This document shows positions 5,750 to 8,618 of a stretch of DNA of 8,618 bases, in pieces (position 1 is the stretch's first letter; every line of letters begins with the position of its first letter). Origin of the DNA: Methanocorpusculum sp. (lineage in GTDB: Archaea > Halobacteriota > Methanomicrobia > Methanomicrobiales > Methanocorpusculaceae); NCBI GenBank assembly GCA_029987395.1, contig DALTVX010000017.1, forward strand, positions 1 through 8,618. Direction: 5' to 3'. The notes beneath the pieces are model-generated. The model had not been told where the DNA came from, did no database searches, and saw only the letters and a program-made list of their open reading frames with translations. A program made the translations under genes and the position numbers.

Positions 5750-5854
5750 TTGGTATTTTCTCATGTATTCACACTTATTTCATACACGAAACCGAAGTAA
5801 ATCTTATAAGTATATCAGTTTGTCTCGCTCGAGATCACAACACCGCGTAAGTCC
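5743..5854 (-). repeat. Right terminal inverted repeat arm
   Basis: Read on the - strand, this arm starts with the same 16 nt as the left end and finishes with ACCAACCGCGAA, as the left arm does. The outer AT-rich stretch (about 5797-5838) differs from the left arm and includes the palindrome CTTATAAG (5803-5810). Confidence 0.8.
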
Positions 5855-5859
5855 TATCT

Positions 5860-5867
5860 AAAAAAAA
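5860..5867 (-). terminator. Oligo-T terminator of the ppsA-mfnA operon
   Basis: Eight T on the - strand directly follow the mfnA stop codon (5870-5868). The right end of the fold-back element begins only 5 nt further on. This is a typical archaeal oligo-T signal, and the element may reinforce it. Confidence 0.55.
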
Positions 5868-6965
5868 TTAGTTGATCTTTGCCACATCAGCGAGGAAGTT
5901 TTCTATCACATCGCGGGTCACATGCGGCATGAGAACGAACCTCAGATGACCTGCACGGGTGTGTGACACGATCCACCCTTTTGGAACAGGGCCGTCTTCG
6001 AACGTGGCAACGTTCATGATCGGGTCAACGACCCGAGCATACCCAAACGCTTCCATGCCATCTACCAGGCGGCGGGTATTTTCCATACAACCGGCAACGA
6101 GAGCACAGAACCCTTCTCTTCCAAGAAGCTTGATCACCGCATATGCGCCGGCGACGTCCGCACCCGGCCGGGTGCCGGCAAGCGTGCACTCTTTTTTTAC
6201 GGTAAGGTAGGGTGTATCCACGTTGAGCGATCCAAACAGTTCGGGTTCACGCAGAAGCAGACAACCGCAAGGGATCGTGCTCATACCCATCTTATGCGGA
6301 TCGAGAGAGATCGAGGACACACCGGGAACGTTAAAGTCGAACGGTGCCGGGTTTGGTAGGAAAGGGATCACCATGCCGCCGAATGCTGCATCAACATGGA
6401 AGAACAGATCATGATCGAGAGCGATCTTTCCCACCTTTTCGATATCATCGATCATACCATACTCCGTCGTTCCGGCGATCGCGGAAATTGCGATGGTATT
6501 TTTATCCACCTTCTCGGCTATTTTATCGCAGTCAACGGTGTAATTTTTTCCATACGGGACGGTTCGCATCTCAAGCCCGAGTATATCGCAGGTCTTATCA
6601 AAGGAAAAGTGAGCTGAAACCGGGACCACGATGTTTGGATTTTTGACCTTGGGTCTCAGTTTTTTTGCGATACGGATCGCCTGAAGATTCGATTCAGTTC
6701 CACCCGCTGTCGCATATCCTCCCGCCCCGGGGTGATGCATAAGTTCACCAAGCGAATGGATCAACAGATCTTCGAGCTTTACCGTACCTGGAAAAAGTCC
6801 GGGATCGCCGAGATTTGTTCCAATAAACAGTTCCTGTACAGAGACCGCTATCTCGTGCGGGATCGTGCACATCGAACTGAGGATGTGGTCGTGATGCAAA
6901 TCCTCTGCCCGATATCCGGATAGGAGGGAGATGACCTCCCCCCTTTTGCATCCTTTCTCCTCCAT
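5868..6965 (-). CDS. mfnA: L-tyrosine / L-aspartate decarboxylase MfnA
   Basis: This 365-residue protein is MfnA, a group II PLP-dependent decarboxylase of archaea. It converts L-tyrosine to tyramine, the first building block of methanofuran. In several archaea it, or a close relative, also converts aspartate to beta-alanine for coenzyme A. Key parts are visible: the N-terminal SGYRAEDLHHDHILSSMCT and the FIGTNLGDPGLFPGT loop (around residues 47-61); AGGYATAGGTESNLQA (80-95), which binds the PLP phosphate; SAHFSFDK with His119 stacking on the cofactor; HVDAAFGG (190-197) with Asp192; and SLDPHKMGMSTIPCG with the Schiff-base Lys225. Length is normal for archaeal MfnA. The start has GTGAT 6 nt upstream. 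It follows ppsA by 30 nt on the same strand, so the two are probably co-transcribed. Substrate choice between Tyr and Asp cannot be settled from the sequence. Confidence 0.95.
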   Translation of the reverse strand: MEEKGCKRGEVISLLSGYRAEDLHHDHILSSMCTIPHEIAVSVQELFIGTNLGDPGLFPGTVKLEDLLIHSLGELMHHPGAGGYATAGGTESNLQAIRIAKKLRPKVKNPNIVVPVSAHFSFDKTCDILGLEMRTVPYGKNYTVDCDKIAEKVDKNTIAISAIAGTTEYGMIDDIEKVGKIALDHDLFFHVDAAFGGMVIPFLPNPAPFDFNVPGVSSISLDPHKMGMSTIPCGCLLLREPELFGSLNVDTPYLTVKKECTLAGTRPGADVAGAYAVIKLLGREGFCALVAGCMENTRRLVDGMEAFGYARVVDPIMNVATFEDGPVPKGWIVSHTRAGHLRFVLMPHVTRDVIENFLADVAKIN

Positions 6966-6971
6966 AGAAAA

Positions 6972-6976
6972 ATCAC
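6972..6976 (-). promoter_or_regulatory. Ribosome binding site of mfnA
   Basis: GTGAT on the - strand lies 6 nt before the ATG at 6965-6963 and matches part of the archaeal consensus GGAGGTGATC. It is moderate in strength and agrees with the chosen start. Confidence 0.5.
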
Positions 6977-6995
6977 ACTAAAAAATGGTAGGGGT

Positions 6996-8618
6996 TTAGT
7001 TTTTCTTCATTGCTGCGTTCAGCAAAATCTGTTTTTCGGTCCGTGCGACCGTCTCTCTGATCTTCTGGATCGCGTCGATGTTCGCTGAAACACTTGCGAT
7101 ACCCTGATTCACGAGCCATTTCACAAACTTCGGGTCGGAACCTGCCTGACCGCAGATCGAACACTCCACACCTGCTGCTCTGCACTGTTCGATACAGGAT
7201 GAGATCAGACGGAGAACTGCCGGGTGTTCGGGTTCGTACATCTCGCCGATCAGACCATTGTTTCGGTCGACCGCGAGCGTGTACTGGACCAGGTCGTTTG
7301 TTCCAAAGGAGCAGAAGTCGACACCTGCTTTGAGGAACTCATCGATGATGATCGCCGATGCGGGGACCTCGACCATGATACCAAGATCCATGTTTTCCAC
7401 ATCAAGACCCCATGCACGGAACGCCTCTTTTGCATCAAGGAATTCACGTGGGTGCTGAACGAGAGGGAACATGATACCAAGGTTGTGGTAGCCCTCTTCC
7501 CAGAGGCGGCGGAATGCTTCTGCCTGCATCTTGAACTGCTCCCTCTGGCGAAGGTCACGGCGGATCCCGCGGAAACCGAGCATTGGGTTGTGTTCATGAG
7601 GTTCGTCCTCGCCGCCTTCCATATTCAAGAACTCATCGGTCGGGGCATCAAGTGTTCTGACCCAGACCGATTTGTTGCGGAACGCGTCAAGAACGGTTCT
7701 GATACCGTCCATAAGCTCGTTGATGAACTGTTCCTGTTTGTCGTGTTTGATGTACCAGGAAGGGGTTTTGTTCATCTCGGCGATGAGGTGTTCGATGCGG
7801 AGAAGTCCAACGCCATCTGCTCCGGTAGCTGCAGCTCGAGCTGCGGCTTCCGGCATAGATACGTTGACCTTAACTGAGGTCGCGGTGATGATGGGTGAAG
7901 AGACTATTACCTGACCTTTGGGTGAGGCGGCCGACTCTTCGGCAACTACAACGTTACCCTCATAAATGATACCCTTTTCTCCATCGATCGTGACGATCTG
8001 TCCTTCTTTTAAGAGTGAGGTCGCCTGTTTGGTTCCAACGACCGCGGGTGTTCCAAGTTCTCGGGAAACGATCGCGGCATGGCAGGTCATTCCGCCTTCA
8101 TCAGTGATGATACCAACGACTCTTTTCATTGCCGGGACCATGTCAGGGTTCGTCATGGTCGTGACCATGATGTCTCCCTCCTGAACTCTGTTGGTCTCCT
8201 TCACATCGTGGACGATGATGACCCTTCCTGAGGCAATCCCCGGGGATGCTCCGTATCCCTGGAGGATGATCGTGTTTGCGTGGGATGAAGTGGGGCTTCT
8301 GGTTTTGGTGAAGTCTTTCTGGATCGTGGTGATCGGGCGGGACTGAAGGATATAGATCGTATCTCCAACAACTCCCCATTCAATATCCTGAGCACTCTTG
8401 TAATGCTCTTCGGATTTTATTGCAAACTCGGCAAGCTTGATAATAAGTTTGTCTGTAAGCACCTGAATGTTCTGTCTCTCTTTTGGGACCGGAGATACTT
8501 TGGTTCCTTTGTCTCCGTCGGGAATGATCTCAACGGATTTTGTGGCGATGGTCTTCTGAATGATCTTCCGGCTTTTTCTGTCATAGACATAGTTGTCGGG
8601 AGAGACCGTTCCTGAAAC
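6996..8618 (-). CDS. ppsA: Phosphoenolpyruvate synthase, C-terminal part
   Basis: The frame is open from the right edge to TAA at 6998-6996, giving 540 residues. PEP synthases are usually about 750-800 residues, so roughly 220-250 N-terminal residues of the ATP-grasp domain are missing. A GTG at 8462 is internal: upstream codons continue family sequence (VSGTVSPDNYVYDR, PVPKERQNIQ). PpsA makes phosphoenolpyruvate, AMP and phosphate from pyruvate, ATP and water, the entry to gluconeogenesis for methanogens that fix CO2 to pyruvate. Domains: end of the nucleotide-binding part with DIEWGVVGDTIYILQSRPIT (about visible residues 78-97); the mobile phosphohistidine domain with GGMTCHAAIVSRELGTPAVVG, catalytic His at about visible residue 180; and the PEP/pyruvate-binding barrel with GFRGIRRDL, VEVPASAIIIDEF, FGTNDLVQYTLAVDR and ECSICGQAGSDP, the catalytic Cys being the one in CGQ (about 489). 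It is the promoter-proximal gene here, with mfnA downstream. All catalytic residues in the visible part are intact. Confidence 0.97.
   Translation of the reverse strand, partial: VSGTVSPDNYVYDRKSRKIIQKTIATKSVEIIPDGDKGTKVSPVPKERQNIQVLTDKLIIKLAEFAIKSEEHYKSAQDIEWGVVGDTIYILQSRPITTIQKDFTKTRSPTSSHANTIILQGYGASPGIASGRVIIVHDVKETNRVQEGDIMVTTMTNPDMVPAMKRVVGIITDEGGMTCHAAIVSRELGTPAVVGTKQATSLLKEGQIVTIDGEKGIIYEGNVVVAEESAASPKGQVIVSSPIITATSVKVNVSMPEAAARAAATGADGVGLLRIEHLIAEMNKTPSWYIKHDKQEQFINELMDGIRTVLDAFRNKSVWVRTLDAPTDEFLNMEGGEDEPHEHNPMLGFRGIRRDLRQREQFKMQAEAFRRLWEEGYHNLGIMFPLVQHPREFLDAKEAFRAWGLDVENMDLGIMVEVPASAIIIDEFLKAGVDFCSFGTNDLVQYTLAVDRNNGLIGEMYEPEHPAVLRLISSCIEQCRAAGVECSICGQAGSDPKFVKWLVNQGIASVSANIDAIQKIRETVARTEKQILLNAAMKKN

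Larger units (their letters stand above)
5090..5854. mobile_element. Non-coding fold-back (MITE-like) element
   Basis: A 765-bp non-coding segment fills nearly the whole gap between the converging YkgJ-type and mfnA genes. Its outermost 16 nt (GGACTTACGCGGTGTT, 5090-5105) recur as an exact reverse complement at 5839-5854. The arms continue as imperfect inverted repeats all the way in: 13/14 matching at 5144-5157 with 5783-5796, 17/19 at 5166-5184 with 5756-5774, 12/12 at 5187-5198 with 5743-5754, 12/12 at 5196-5207 with 5683-5694, 13/13 at 5236-5248 with 5598-5610, and 31/31 at 5364-5394 with 5465-5495. The left arm is 305 nt and the right arm 390 nt; the extra length is largely explained by a tandem duplication in the right arm. 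No transposase frame is present, so mobility would need an enzyme encoded elsewhere. I see no clear target-site duplication (left flank CTGTAATG, right flank TATCTAAA). A structured RNA locus is the main alternative. Confidence 0.72.

Noticed and set aside
5080..5862. Target-site duplication flanking the fold-back element
   Set aside because: The bases outside the two 16-nt ends (CTGTAATG on the left, TATCTAAA on the right) do not repeat each other convincingly, so none is claimed.
7224..7877. A 217-codon + strand frame opposite ppsA
   Set aside because: It is fully antisense to a strongly recognised enzyme domain, including the PEP-binding barrel, and has no family features of its own.
8460..8462. 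GTG as the true start of ppsA
   Set aside because: The frame stays open to the window edge with recognisable PEP synthase sequence upstream, and a start here would remove most of the ATP-binding domain.

Overview
The window comes from the chromosome of a methanogenic archaeon. It carries the end of the mtr operon (methyl-tetrahydromethanopterin:coenzyme M methyltransferase), the archaeal initiation factor aIF1A, the methanofuran-pathway decarboxylase mfnA and a gluconeogenic phosphoenolpyruvate synthase. The protein sequences and gene set fit a hydrogenotrophic euryarchaeon such as a member of the Methanomicrobiales. A Methanocorpusculum-like origin is my impression only, because I could run no search.

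Layout. Positions 1-1178 (+) hold the 3' end of mtrG and complete mtrH, closed by a hairpin plus T-rich terminator. A long TPR-repeat protein of unknown function follows (1288-3441, +), apparently from its own promoter. A short - strand unit converges on it: aIF1A (4231-3914) and then a small FmdE-family protein (3899-3453). Divergent from aIF1A, across a 166-bp promoter region with a palindromic TATA element, is a YkgJ-type cysteine-cluster protein (4398-5087, +). On the right, ppsA (5' end outside the window) and mfnA form a - strand operon (8618-5868).

The most unusual part is the 780-bp gap between the converging ykgJ-like and mfnA genes. Almost all of it (5090-5854) is one non-coding fold-back element. 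It begins and ends with a perfect 16-nt terminal inverted repeat inside longer imperfect arms of about 110 nt. Its middle is a 31-nt perfect inverted repeat around a 70-nt pyrimidine-rich loop. Its right arm is packed with short hairpins and contains two tandem 60-bp units whose stems differ by compensatory base changes. It looks like a MITE or fold-back transposable element, or a structured-RNA or DNA locus, with no transposase of its own. It is the best candidate here for something undescribed.

Functional links. MtrH is the cytosolic methyl-transferring subunit of the energy-conserving Mtr complex. MfnA makes tyramine for methanofuran, the carrier used in the first step of CO2 reduction, and possibly beta-alanine for coenzyme A. 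PpsA feeds gluconeogenesis from pyruvate. The FmdE-family protein belongs to a family named after a formylmethanofuran dehydrogenase-associated protein, but its own role is unproven.
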